Source: Pycnopodia helianthoides
Taxonomy: Eukaryota > Echinodermata > Asteroidea > Forcipulatida > Asteriidae
DNA length: 64,000 nt
NCBI GenBank assembly: GCA_032158295.1
Contig: CM063244.1
Coordinates: 7,996,597 to 8,060,596, forward strand
Direction: 5' to 3'
Part shown: piece by piece, positions 1 to 10,700 of the stretch
How the letters are laid out: each line of letters begins with the position of its first letter
How positions within the stretch are numbered: the stretch's first letter is position 1
The notes under the pieces: generated by a model
What the model was told of the DNA's origin: nothing
The model's input: only the letters and a program-made list of their open reading frames with translations
Databases searched by the model: none
Translations under genes and position numbers: made by a program

Positions 1-866
1 CAATCCCAGCAGATTGAACCCAAATTGCAGGTAGCTATGATGTGACAGAATGCTAGTTTGAATCCAAGTCCAGAATGCTAGTTCGAGTCCAAGTCATGGC
101 AGTCTTTTTCTGCATTTTTTGTCATTCAGTGAGCCGTGAACCAGTTAACACTGGAGTGGAAGACATGTATGTATACACTCAAACTTTCACGAGCCAGAAA
201 ACATTTGCTCAAAATTCATGCACAAAATCTCTTTTTTTCAATTGTGTATCCCCCAATTCCAGACTTTCGTCTTTTTCTTGGACAAAAAAGGATTATGAGA
301 AATCAATAGGCTGCCACCATTGGAATATTTTCGGAAACCCTGGTGATAGATAAGTGGTTAAACCCTCGAGCGAGGTTTGCGGAGTCACCATGCTCATAAA
401 ACTCTTTCTTATAGTGTGGCGGTTCTGAAAAGAATCGGTGGTTTAAAAACTCGACGTTTCGATAAGTGTTCTCTGAAAGCATTATTCTGAAGACAGTCGG
501 AGCATACTGATCAAAACGTTGAATTGTTACACCACCAGGGATCAATTTCATAGAGCTGCTTAAGCAGGAAATATTGCTTGACAATTTTCTGCTTAGCACA
601 AGTGAGCAGGATACCAGGCGCCAATTGTACATATGACATGGTACCCTTATTCTGGTAAGCATAATTTTGTTGTGCTTAGCTATTTTTGTGCCTAAACAGC
701 TCTATGAAATTGGGCCCTGTTCTTTTCAGAACCGCCATAAGTCATGGAGGGAGTTTTGTTTACAAGGTGTCTCCGCATACCTCAACAAATTGTATTCCCA
801 CCATGCAAAGTTTCAAATCTTACTGATTAAACCAATTAATCTATTTTTCAACTGCTAAACCTTCAG
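1..866. other. Intron or upstream part of arylsulfatase gene
   Basis: No upstream sulfatase exon is visible here. The stretch holds a fold-back element (541-717) and otherwise unassigned AT-rich DNA. It probably belongs to the intron before the 867 exon. Confidence 0.5.
541..717 (+). repeat. Fold-back element (family 3), copy i
   Basis: The arms 'tttcatagagctgcttaagc' and 'cagctctatgaaattgggcc' are inverted around a core with 'agcaggataccag' and 'attctggtaagcataatttt'. Related copies are near 20.8, 24.1, 31.2 and 45.1 kb. It has no coding capacity, so it is a non-autonomous mobile element. Confidence 0.75.
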
Positions 867-1074
867 CCCCTGTTCCTGTACCTGCCCTTCCAAGCCGTCC
901 ATGAACCCCTACAGGTCCCTCCGCAGTACCTACAGCCATATGCACACATCACAGACCACAACAGAAGGCTTTATGCTGGGATGGTAGCCTGCATGGATGA
1001 AGCTGTCGGCAACATCACTCAGACCATGGACCAGCTCGGGTTGTGGAAAAACACGGTGCTCGTCTTTTCCACGG
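867..1074 (+). CDS. Arylsulfatase exon with [16 protein letters not shown]
   Basis: Acceptor ccttcag precedes CCC. The exon reads in phase 0 from PLFLYL to VFST and leaves one base (G) before donor gttagt. That base completes the metal-binding Asp codon with the next exon. It carries the conserved His of VHEPLQ and the CMDEAVGN block. Confidence 0.9.
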
Positions 1075-4047
1075 GTTAGTCTGACTCCATTCTCAGTGAC
1101 TGTTTTATAAAAAAATGTTTTTGCCCTAAACCTATTCAGTCTAGCCGTGTGGACCTTTTCGTTTTTGTTAGCCCTCCCACTAGTTCACCAGTTTTTCCCT
1201 TGTCATTTGTATGAGACTTTTGTTTGAAACCAAATGGGATTCTGTGCCATCGGTGGTTTATGTAGATTTGAGAGGCAATGACCCAACCAGCTGGACCATT
1301 TGAGGTGAATTTATGACTGGTCCACAGAAAACTGTTTTTTAGCCGGTGGATCACTTTTAAGGGAGAAGGCTGTAAGGAGTTTCAGGGCTTCTAAAAGTCT
1401 TCCTGACAAGAAACGTTGCATACAGTGAGGCCTTGAATGTTCCACACATTTATGTTCCCCCTAAGAGACCAGACACTACCAAAAGTTGGTGAGGAGGAAT
1501 GGAATGGTTTATTTTTTTTGGGGGGGGAGGGGGGGGGGCTTGTTACAGAATAGTTTGTGAGGATCGAGAAACAGAATTTGTTTTGTTTTGTTTGTTGGGG
1601 TGTTTTTGTCTGATTTTGGATGTTGTTGTTGTTTTTTATTTGGGGGGGGGAGTGTGCCTTATCACAGAATAAGAACACATTTTGGGGACACTTTTTTTAG
1701 TGTCAAGGTCCATTATTGTTTATTTCTCAAAAACCATGTTAACTATTAATGAGGGAAATTCAGTTAAAGATTTTTTTATTGTAACGTATTTGGTGTAACT
1801 TTTACTCCACGCAGATAATGGAGGCCAAATTTATGAAGGCGGTAGCAACTGGCCCCTCCGTGGTTGGAAAGGGAGCTTATGGGAGGGAGGCGTGCATGGT
1901 GTTGGGTTCGTTCACAGTCCACTGCTACCAGCTAAAGTACAGGGGACCATCACTAGAGAGCTTATCCATGTCAGTGACTGGTATCCGACACTCGTTGCTG
2001 GCCTTGCTGGAGGCAGTCTGAACGGGACAAAACTGGATGGATTTAACGTTTGGGACACGATAAGGTGAGTTCCACTCTGGGGTTGAAACATCAGGAAGCC
2101 CAATGGCCAAGTGGGTTTTAGGAATGTTATCAAATTTTACCAAATTGCTTTAACAAAATTTTGGTTTTACCCGTACACTGATGTGTGTGAAGCACTGTAT
2201 ACTCGGTGCTTTCCCGAGTTCTTTGGAAAAAATCCAAAGGCATATTACTCGGGCGGGATTCAAACCCACGACCTTTGGCATTCTGGAACAGATGTCTTAC
2301 CACTAGACCAACGAGATTGCCCGGTAGCTAGAGGCAGTTTGAACCAGCAGCTTTAATGAACTTTGTTTAAAAAAAAAGTGTACTGTTTTTTTTCTTGAAG
2401 AAACAAAGGCTCAACTGTCATACAGTGTGCAACTGCATACATTTCACCAAAGATGGGCACCATCTTGTTGTGCATCTTCAAAATTTCATGTCTGTCTTGA
2501 AGGTTGCTGAACTCCACACATCATTTTTTTTTCCAACCGTACCTTTTGCCACTTTTCTTTTGGGTCACACTGTGTTTTTCTTCCCTGCAGCCATGGTAAC
2601 CCATCACCTCGTCATGAACTGCTGCATAACATTGACCCACTGATGGTCCTGAAAGCGCCGAATGCTACAAAGGTGATGGGCAGCAAGGTTTTCAATGAGA
2701 CCATACGGGCTGCAATACGCTCAGGGGACTGGAAGCTCCTTACAGGAAACCCAGGTAGGTTTGAAAAAAGAGAATGTTTAATGCAGAGATCATTGCGTTA
2801 TTTGTGTTGTTACCCGTACATCGTTGTTTGTTAAGCGATGTATACTCAGTACTTTCCGTGAGACCTTTTTTTTCACAGGACCTGGGAAAGCACTGAGTGT
2901 ACAGTGCTTAACACACATCGGTGTTTGGGTAATACACAAATATTATCTTCATCCCTACCGCTAATACAAATTTAACATCTATCAAGATCATTTTAATTGT
3001 TACAACTCAATAATTGCAATTCAATTTCTAAAAAGTGAAAGTTCACTGACTATTAAAACCATATCAGTACTAATCACAAATCCTCTAGAGAAGTATTTCC
3101 TTCTGAAATACTGTTTAGGTCAAGAATACCAATTAAGTAAATAAACATGTGGACTTTGTTCTCAATGCTAGAAACGTTGGACCTGACATTTCAATTCAAT
3201 TCATTTATTTATTATTCAACTAAAAAATTACATGACAGTAGTTAAAAATACTAAAATTGGCTTGACCTTTTTTTTCTAAACGGGACATGGCAAGATTCCC
3301 CAGGTAGGGATTAGCAGGAGCATTACCAAGACCCACTTTGCATCTCTTGGCAGTTGCTGTGGGTGCCATTGTTCCATTTTGAGGCATGTTGTACTTCTAT
3401 GTGTAGAGGGGATGCACTTTGCCCCAGAATGCTGGTATCCTTGTGCCTTAGTAGGTTTTAGTGTGTTTCCTGCTGGCCATCTTACTTTAGTCTGAAAGTT
3501 AAATTTGTCCAGAATAATTCAGGGGGTCATTTTGTGGCTTAAATAGATTCATTTTGCTGAGGGTGTGTGTTCCTGGGGTTGCTTGGAACTAAGGTTGGGT
3601 TCCTTGTGTTGTCATGGAGATGTATTAGTCCCAAAATGGTTCCATATAATTGAGATGCTCATCTTGTGTCTTCAATCAATTGGGTCGTTTTGATTGAGGG
3701 AGAGTCCTCTATAACCTTGGGTTAAAACAGTACTTTGTAAAATGTTTGATTTATTTTTTTGTAAACCAACTTTACCCACAGGAAACAGCAGTTGGATTCC
3801 ACCACCAGGCTCTGGAATCAAACCCCACATCTCACCAGACCCTCCTGGTAAGATGGTTTGGTTATTCAACATCACTGCAGACCCAAACGAGCATCAAGAT
3901 TTATCATCACAACGGCCGGACATTGTGGAGCGGCTGATGCAGAGACTACAATGTTATTACGAGGGAGCCCTTCCGGTGTTTTATCCTAAGGGTGATCCCC
4001 GAGCAGATCCCAAATATCACAATAACACGTGGAGTGATTGGGAATAA
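867..4047 (+). CDS. Arylsulfatase B/I/J-type sulfatase, 3' part of gene (four exons)
   Basis: Exons 867-1074, 1815-2064, 2591-2754 and 3782-4047 join in phase (1, 2, 1) into about 295 residues ending at TAA. Sulfatases of this type hydrolyse sulfate esters, in ARSB those of glycosaminoglycans in the lysosome. Seen: VHEPLQ, whose His corresponds to an ARSB active-site His; STDNGGQ, whose Asp-Asn pair binds the metal; NWPLRGWK, whose Lys matches the sulfate-binding Lys; then LLHNIDP, WKLLTG and WLFNITADP. The N-terminal formylglycine motif (CxPSR) must be encoded upstream of the window, so catalytic competence cannot be judged. The C-terminal part (QRPDIV, no Cys in the NPGN region) is closer to ARSI/ARSJ than to human ARSB; the early part is mixed. 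Orthology within the B/I/J group is unresolved. Family assignment is firm. Confidence 0.9.
1815..2064 (+). CDS. Arylsulfatase exon with DNGGQ and NWPLRGWK
   Basis: Acceptor cacgcag. The first two bases complete Asp of DNGGQ. The exon runs through [20 protein letters not shown] and FNVWDTI and ends with two bases before donor gtgagt. Most likely metal- and sulfate-binding residues visible in this window sit here. Confidence 0.92.
2157..2335 (-). mobile_element. tRNA-derived SINE (type S2), in arylsulfatase intron
   Basis: On the minus strand it starts with a tRNA-like head: A-box-like 'tggtctagtggtaaga', B-box 'gggtttgaatcccg'. A tail follows with 'aagtactgagta...' and 'acacacatcggtgt'-like segments. 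A forward copy lies at 31568-31728. Transcription would be by RNA polymerase III. Confidence 0.75.
2591..2754 (+). CDS. Arylsulfatase exon with LLHNIDP and WKLLTG
   Basis: Acceptor ttccctgcag, donor gtaggt. It reads (S)[16 protein letters not shown] and then [12 protein letters not shown], both family landmarks. The insert between them ([13 protein letters not shown]) has no Cys where human ARSB has one. Two NxT/S sequons are visible (NAT, NET). Confidence 0.92.
2805..2935. repeat. SINE S2 tail, inverted pair
   Basis: Two diverged copies of the S2 tail face each other: 'acccgtacatcgttg' to 'actcagtactttcc', then 'gggaaagcactgagtgtaca' to 'acacacatcggtgtttggg'. They form an imperfect hairpin in the last arylsulfatase intron. 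No tRNA head is present. Confidence 0.6.
2936..3781. other. Remainder of last arylsulfatase intron
   Basis: AT-rich, with no reading frame or recognised repeat. It ends in the acceptor cccacag at 3775-3781. Confidence 0.6.
3782..4047 (+). CDS. Arylsulfatase terminal exon and stop
   Basis: Acceptor cccacag. The exon reads [11 protein letters not shown], then [24 protein letters not shown] and [14 protein letters not shown], and ends SDWE followed by TAA. Human ARSB has Cys in PRCDPK; here it is Ala, as in ARSI. It lacks the long basic tail seen in ARSI/J. Confidence 0.92.
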
Positions 4048-4109
4048 TGAACCGTGACGCTCTAGTTTCTGTTAAGAATGACTCCATTAGGTCTGATTTT
4101 ATGATAGAC

Positions 4110-4410
4110 ATTGCTAATTACTCCAAAAATGAACGACCATAAGAACTTACTAGGTAAGAAGCATTGCTTCTGCTGATAATGTATAACATTTTGAGAAAAA
4201 AATTCCCATCAACAGGAATGTGGTTTTAGAGATAGGGGTTAAAAAATATTTCAATCTGATAGTTTCTGCATGAATTGTCTATTCCATTTACGGATTATTC
4301 TTCCTGCGTGGACATAACGCTTCAGATATTCGGCAATATCTCAAAAATGCAACCACCTTTTGAAATTTTCACAGGTTGGTTTTATTTTATGTTTACATTT
4401 ATGTAGGATT
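4110..4410 (-). repeat. Degenerate family-2-like miniature element
   Basis: It resembles the copy at 5124-5476 in order: 'taattactc..aa', 'aacttact', 'gctgataatgtataacatttt', 'gaatgtggtttt' and 'gaaattttcacaggttggtt'. Both ends are decayed. Confidence 0.45.
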
Positions 4411-4715
4411 AAAACAATCGAGCAGTTCCAGAAACCAAAGGTATACTTCGCCTCTTAAATGCCTGTGTAGAGAAAGTTGATGAAAAAAATCATATATTTT
4501 GTATATTTTGCTGTTCAACCTTTTTTTATTTTAAACAACTCAGCATAGTGCCTTGTGATTGAATATGTTTTTTTTTTTAAGACTTCAATAAGGAATACAT
4601 AATTTTGACTGTGAGAGATGCATATATTATTAAAGAGTATAACTTCTAGTTCTTGAGATTATCAAAAAGATAAGTTGTATTTAACAAATATGATTTTGGG
4701 TTGAACAAAGAAAAA

Positions 4716-4820
4716 TTGACTTGAGTGGGACTTGAACATGCGACCTCCAGATTAACGTGCTGGTGCTCTACGAACTGAGCTATCTGGTCCTAATGTTGGT
4801 GGTCTCCCTATTTTGTCAAT
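4716..4820 (-). mobile_element. tRNA-derived SINE (type S1)
   Basis: The minus strand has 'gatagctcagttcgtagagc' (A-box region) and 'ggtcgcatgttcaagtccc' (B-box), as in a tRNA. The other end is 'attgacaaaatagggagacc'. A diverged copy with the same end is at 56021-56118. A functional tRNA is unlikely because the acceptor stem does not close and the SINE body is shared. Confidence 0.75.
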
Positions 4821-5123
4821 TTTTTCGGGATGCCACAGTTTCCATTGTGGTTTATTACTCGATTGTTTAATTAGGCGATACATTTTATTGTAGGCCTACA
4901 TCGTCAGTACTAGTTCCAGAAATATTAACTATCTATAACTTTAAATAAATAAAATGGTGACTAAAAAGGTAAACAAAAGAAAAGTCTGTGTTTTTGTTTG
5001 TTTGTTGGGGTGTTTGTTTGTTTGTTTCTTCATGAGTTTGATTTGAAAATATTTTGTATACAATCAATAGTTTCATTGTATGAAGTCATTAGTATAGTGC
5101 AGTGTAGGCTTTCAGAATGTAGG

Positions 5124-5476
5124 TTAAAGGCAGTGGATACTTTTGGTAATTACTCAAGAAATACATTACCATAAAAACTTACTTGAGAGCTGCTGATAGT
5201 ATAAAACAATGTGAGAAACGACTGCCTCTGAAGTAATGTGGTTTTTGTTTTTGAGAAAGAGGTAATTTCTCACCCAAACAAATTTTGAGAAAGACCACGC
5301 CTTTCTCAGGCATTTGAAAGCACACAATTATATGCAACAACTAGGGTGTTTTTTCTTTGCAACTTCGATCAACAATTGAGCCAAAATTTTCACAGGTGTT
5401 ATTTTATGCATATATTGGGATACACCAAGTGGGGATTATAGCCTTTGACAATTACTAAAGTATATAATGCCTTTAA
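5124..5476 (-). mobile_element. Family-2-like TTAA miniature element (diverged subfamily D)
   Basis: Flanked by TTAA at 5124-5127 and 5473-5476. The left end is 'aggcagtggatacttttgg' and the right end '...atgccttt'. The interior holds 'gctgatagtataaaacaatg' and 'gcctttctcaggcatttga'. Related copies at 24598 and about 31795 are in the opposite orientation. Confidence 0.75.
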
Positions 5477-6663
5477 GAAAAAGTAGCCACAATGCATAAA
5501 AGTAACAAACCTATAAGAACATTTTGGTTCAATGGTCATATGTAAGAGCGCCCTCTAGCATCAGGTTGAGTTGGTTGTTTTTCAAAAGCATTTTGTATTT
5601 TGTATTTGTCTTTTTTAATTCAGCAACTTTCATAGCCATTTATACAGTAAACAGCCAAAAAATTTAAAAAAAAAAAATAGAAAAAGGACGCTAAACAACG
5701 ACAAAACATCCTTCACAACAATCACACAGAAGACCGAAAAATATAACATAAAAAAGAAGAATGCCGAAAACGTGTGCTTTTTGAGGCTGCACAAGGAACA
5801 GCGATAAAAACCCTAACCACAGCTTCCGAAATTGTCCGGCTCATTCAGCTATTTAGGAAGAATGGGTACTTTTTGTAAGCTGAAACGTGATCCAACTTCA
5901 GCGTTTCGAAGTCGATCGTGTGTAGTCGTACTGACTCACTACTGTGTAAGGTGACCTATGACACCCTGGATAGGCCTACTTCGTCCACACGTCCACACTT
6001 CTCACGGATAGTCCAAAGGGGTGCAGTTCAACGTTGAAGGCCACAAAAAATTGCCACAACGTCGTCAGGGAAAAAAGCCGAAAGACAGACAGCGAAAGGG
6101 CCAATCGGACGAACGAAAACGAGGAGCTAAATCCCACGGGTAAGTGTTTGGTAGGAAACAGTGGGAAACGGGGGACTGTGCGAGTCGCCAACAATCCGGA
6201 TACCGGGCAAAACCATTGGGCTGTTTGAAGTGTCAATGATGTTCGCCGTCATGTCAATAAACAATGACAATGCTATAAATCCCTCTGTAAAATAGAAGTG
6301 GCGAGCTTCCCTATACCCTCATTGATCCTTTCTTTGCCTACACACAAGACATCAACGGAAAATATTTTTTTAATTAAAGTAAGGGGTGGGTGTTCAATCC
6401 ACTCGAAACCTTTTCATCATGATGACAAATGATATTTGATTTGTGCTCAAAAGAAATCAGATTTGTGCTCAGTATGTGGTAATCATACTGACTGAAATAA
6501 TGGTGAGTGGATAGTGGTGAGTGGATTCCCCTTTCAAAAATAAATACCAACTGCCCCCCCCCCCTTCAAAAAACATTTAAATAAATTTAGAAGAATAAAA
6601 AGCAAATTGATTTTTGGGGTAAATTTTTAATTTGTTTTCAATGGAATATTGTGCTTCTTTTAG
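5477..6663. other. Non-coding stretch with possible 5' exon
   Basis: The part to 5900 is AT-rich. At 5960-6139 GC rises, a CCAAT motif is present (gccaatcgg) and a strong donor (gggtaagtg) follows 6139. This could be a first, non-coding exon on the + strand for the exon at 6664. The frame that would join is closed by TAA just upstream, so translation would start in the next exon. Confidence 0.3.
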
Positions 6664-6797
6664 ATGCTAATGGAAATCTTCAAGACTGGAGAAACAACTG
6701 ATCCATCAACAGGCGGACTATCAATGACTGGACCTTCACGTGGCGATGAACCCGCATTAACTGCACCAACGGATAGCTTATTGGAAAACATGAAACG
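6664..6797 (+). CDS. Candidate first coding exon, unknown small protein
   Basis: Acceptor 'gtgcttcttttag' is followed directly by ATG, and the frame stays open to a gttaat donor: MLMEIFKTGETTDPSTGG, then LSMTGPSRGDEPAL, ending LLENMKR with two bases left over. Without splicing it would stop ten codons on. No family is recognised. It may join the GC-rich stretch ending at 6139. It is short and could be chance. Confidence 0.3.
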
Positions 6798-7595
6798 GTT
6801 AATCTTTTTAGTCTATATCAAAATTTAGGATTAAAAAAAAAATTCTCAACTTATGGGATTTAAAAATTGGTTTTGTACAAGGCTGAAAATGACAAGCTAA
6901 AGGAATATGCAAATTTTGAAACAGAGATTCTGTGGCACAATAAAAAATTGTATCTACTCTTTTATTAATCTTTCATTTGTTGATGTTCTAACAAATAGAT
7001 GAAAATAAAACGTTGATCACAACACTTATCTACACGTGTAAAAAATGTACAAATACAAAATCCCATATTTATTAAATGAGGAATAGTAACAATTTGACTT
7101 GACTTGCCCCGTGGGCTACTGCAAAATGAAAGTTAATTTCAACCTCTGGACATTTATTTGAATACGTTTTGTAGCCAGTAGGGGTGTAACGTTACGATAT
7201 GATCACAAAGTGATTATCCGATATGATACAATAATGATCAAAATACGACATAATCAAAATGTGTGTAAAACAAACACTACCGTCATAATAAAGTTATCAC
7301 AATGCTTTATCACAGCATTCCTTTATCATGTTTGTTGTCAATGTATCAATATACCCCTAATAGCATGTGTACTGTAAAATTTCACTCTGACGAGTTACAT
7401 TGTGTATAAAGGCATACAGAACATCTCTAATTCCAGAAAACTGGAGAAAAACACTTTTTATAAATGCAAAATTTTTGTTTGCTCTGCAATGCTTGTTTTG
7501 ATTTCATCAGAATTGCATGTCCATGTCTAAGGTGAAATTAAACAAAATATTTATAAAGAAATGCATGTTCATGAAAAGTGCAGTCACATGGTAGA
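6798..7595. other. Non-coding, probable 3' flank of the 7.6-10.9 kb gene
   Basis: AT-rich. On the minus strand AATAAA signals (TTTATT here) occur near 6960 and 7065 and may end the minus-strand transcript. No reading frame is seen. Confidence 0.4.
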
Positions 7596-7774
7596 TCAAG
7601 AAAAAATGTAATCCAGTTCAGGATAGCTGAAGACTTTGTACAATCTGGGTTTGGATGCATCTGTCGGATTGTATTCATTACACAGGATGAGAGTGGAGCC
7701 CGGTTGAATCTTCCCAAATATCCCCAACACCATCTTTTTTACTTGACGATAGGCCACGTACATGTTGATATTTC
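7596..7774 (-). CDS. Terminal exon of unrecognised gene
   Basis: Acceptor 'attaatctctag'. Two bases complete Arg, then NINMYVAYRQVKKMVLGIF, PGSTLILCNEYNPTDASKP and FSYPELDYIFS, then TGA. Amphipathic, with no repeats. Confidence 0.7.
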
Positions 7775-10700
7775 CTAGAGATTAATGAGAAATAAATATA
7801 TGGAACAAATCAGCACCAAGTGAGAAGATTAAGTATAATTATACCATTTGTAGCCATTTATTTTGCGGTCAATCCATAAAAGGTAAATTGTATCTACTTG
7901 TTCATTACACAAACAATATAATTCACAAATGGATGGATAGTTGTAGGTTCCCTCAAATCTGTGTAATGGATATTTTTCTGATCAGATTCTATGTTCAATT
8001 TAATCTTATGCTGCGCAGGTTTACAATCATATGAGTGTTTAAACTACATGATGTAGATGGAATGACAAAAAAAACAATGTTTTTTGTTCAAACTGGTAAT
8101 AAAAGTAGAGAGTTTTAGCATACAATCACTTTTGTCTTGGAAACACTACTTACTGGTCAAATGTTCCCCATGCTGTAAACCCCATCTCCCATATTGAGCC
8201 TGATACTGCAAAGATGCTTTCTGCAAAACTGCTGGATGCACAGCACGCTTCAAACCTAGGTCTATCCCAAGTTGTTGGATGACGGACTGCCACAAGTACA
8301 CCTGGATCAGGAGGGAGGGGGTGGGGGGAGGAAAAATATAATTTAATGTTATCTTCCTATGTGCTGTGGGCAATAGTATGGGGTGGGGTGGTATTATTAT
8401 TATTTTTTATTGGGGGGGGGGGTCCTTTATTCTCCAAAGGTTTGTTTTGTGTGTTTTTTGAGTGTGTGTGGGGGGTGCATGACCCTGATAATTCAAATAT
8501 CTCTGAATAATTCATCCATACATAAAAGCCACCTAACTATTTCTCCCCCAGATTGTACGCACCTTATATATCCAAAGTTAATGTTGACCTTACGATGGGG
8601 AAAGCGTGCATACAGAACTTGATGTTTGTACTATAACTTAATTAAGGTCAACGGTTATTGAAACTTTATATCAATCACTTTACAGAACAGTACCATAAAT
8701 TAAGCTGCCAAGAGATATTTGATATTTTCATTTCAGTTTCAAAGTTTTCAACAGGTCAAAATTAAAACCATTTGTTGCTCCATCTTGTTTATTTCACAAT
8801 TTAAATTTCTTATTTATTAGCCAAAGGAATTACACAATCTTGCATGAAAATAAATGCACAACTAAAGGCACGTATCTGTTCTGTTTACTACTTGGCCAAG
8901 CACTACACACTATGGATGTACATTGATGTACATGTACATCATGTAAATGTGTGTACTTACTGTACACCCACACAAACATAGTCTGTGTGTAATGCTGGTA
9001 TAGCGGTACTACTAACTGTAGTCAATCGGCGAACTTCACCACGGCAAATGTTTTGATGTCACACACGTTAGTTTAAGTTTCAATGGAATCAAGTCAAATC
9101 CTGACCAGGCTGTACATGTATTATGATCCCCTTATCGTTTATAAACAACTCACCAGTCTGTGTTTAAAAGACGATCGTTGTCCTGTTCGGCTTCGTCTTT
9201 GCCAGCTGCGTCTTTGCCAGCTGCCTTGGCCTGCCTACCGGGGCGCGCGAGTGGCTCCAGCCGGTAGGGGATTAGACTTGACTCAAGTCCCAATACCGTG
9301 CAAGGCCCTTCCTTGCATCATCGTCAGAAAACTATTGTTTTGCGCTCTGCATTCCAAAACCTGTTCCGAGCTACATTTTGTCGGTGAGGGTGCACTGGTA
9401 GTATATGTCTGTACTGTGGCTATATGCTGGCACGTTACAAGTGTGTTGGGGACCTCGCACGTTAAAGGGACTTGAATCAAGTCTAGTAGGGGATCTGCAC
9501 CGCGGATTTAACTGATTAGGCTATCGATGAAAGAAAAATAAAAAATATTATTTTACTAATAGCAGGAAGCTTACTCCTATTATGGAGGAAGGAATTATGG
9601 GACAAATAAACTCTTTATTCTAATATAAACTAGGCCTATTCCATTTAGCATTGAGCCTTTCGGAGCAAATTGGAATTGTAAGCTGTTTTTTTCGTCAGTG
9701 ATATATTATTAACCGAGTTAACAACATTTTGAAATGCAGCAATAAATTGTGGTCTTTTTGGGAATTTTTTCTCAACTATGAATTTCTTAAGCAAGCATAA
9801 TGAATAATGAATAACCAAAACATATGTCAGAAACATTCAGAATGATAAGATTCTTCTGCTTTTTTCTTGTGATGTATACCACTCCAAGATCTCTCTCCAA
9901 AATTTGCTTACAATTTTACATTCTCAGAACAAGTGCAAGAGGCATTAACGAACATCCTTTTAAAAGAAATAACAGTCATTTAATATTCTCCTTTAATATT
10001 CCAACATACCGGAAATAATAAGTTTCTTACCCAGTCGACTTGTATAGAACAGCCAGATTTTACCTCATTCCCGAGGTGCACAAACCAGACCACCCAGGGA
10101 GACCCATCATATTTGGCAATGGTTTCCCCACTGAGCATATCTCCCTTTTTGGGGGACAGTTTTCTCAAGCCTTCTCTTGCAGGCCCCCAACACAGCTATC
10201 ATCGGTACTTTTTATGTGTACTCTTTATACACCAACATTCCCCAAGATGAAAGAGATTGCTGCCTGCTCTTTAGCTCTGACTATAGAGTGGTCGCACCTC
10301 ACAGCCCATGTGTGACACAGTATCGCTCATGCACCACGTTCTAACTAAAACAACTTTTCTTTCATGGGTATGAATTTCCTAAAGGTACACGGCACAGTGG
10401 GTACACGGATGGCACCATCAATTGGCCTGCCTAGGGCATATTCATGAGCGCCAACTTGAACAGCGCCTTGTTGTTGGCGTCAGCCTGGGTTTGGTTGAGC
10501 TACTGATTACATTTTAAAAAATCCAGACTAGACCAATAAATAATGCAATGCTTTGAACAATTTGTAATTTATGTCAACAATAATAAGGTACGGTTCAAAA
10601 CACAGCTAGCTGGAGAGTCTAGTCTGGCACCCAGTGTGCGCATACGCAGTTTTTGGACAAGAAATGGCTTCTTGTGACGTCGTAGGGAGGATTCCAATGA

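Larger units (their letters stand above)
4048..4960 (+). other. Probable arylsulfatase 3' UTR with polyadenylation signals
   Basis: After the stop there is no other frame. ATTAAA occurs near 4629 and overlapping AATAAA signals at 4944 and 4948. The stretch contains a degenerate family-2-like element (about 4110-4410) and a SINE (4716-4820), so the true 3' end is uncertain. Confidence 0.4.

Noticed and set aside
4733..4795. A working tRNA gene
   Set aside because: The head is tRNA-like, but the stem does not close and the same body recurs at 56 kb, so it is a SINE.
9083..9475. A 130-codon + frame
   Set aside because: It spans a fold-back element and a 15-bp duplication, in the intron of a minus-strand gene, without splice support.
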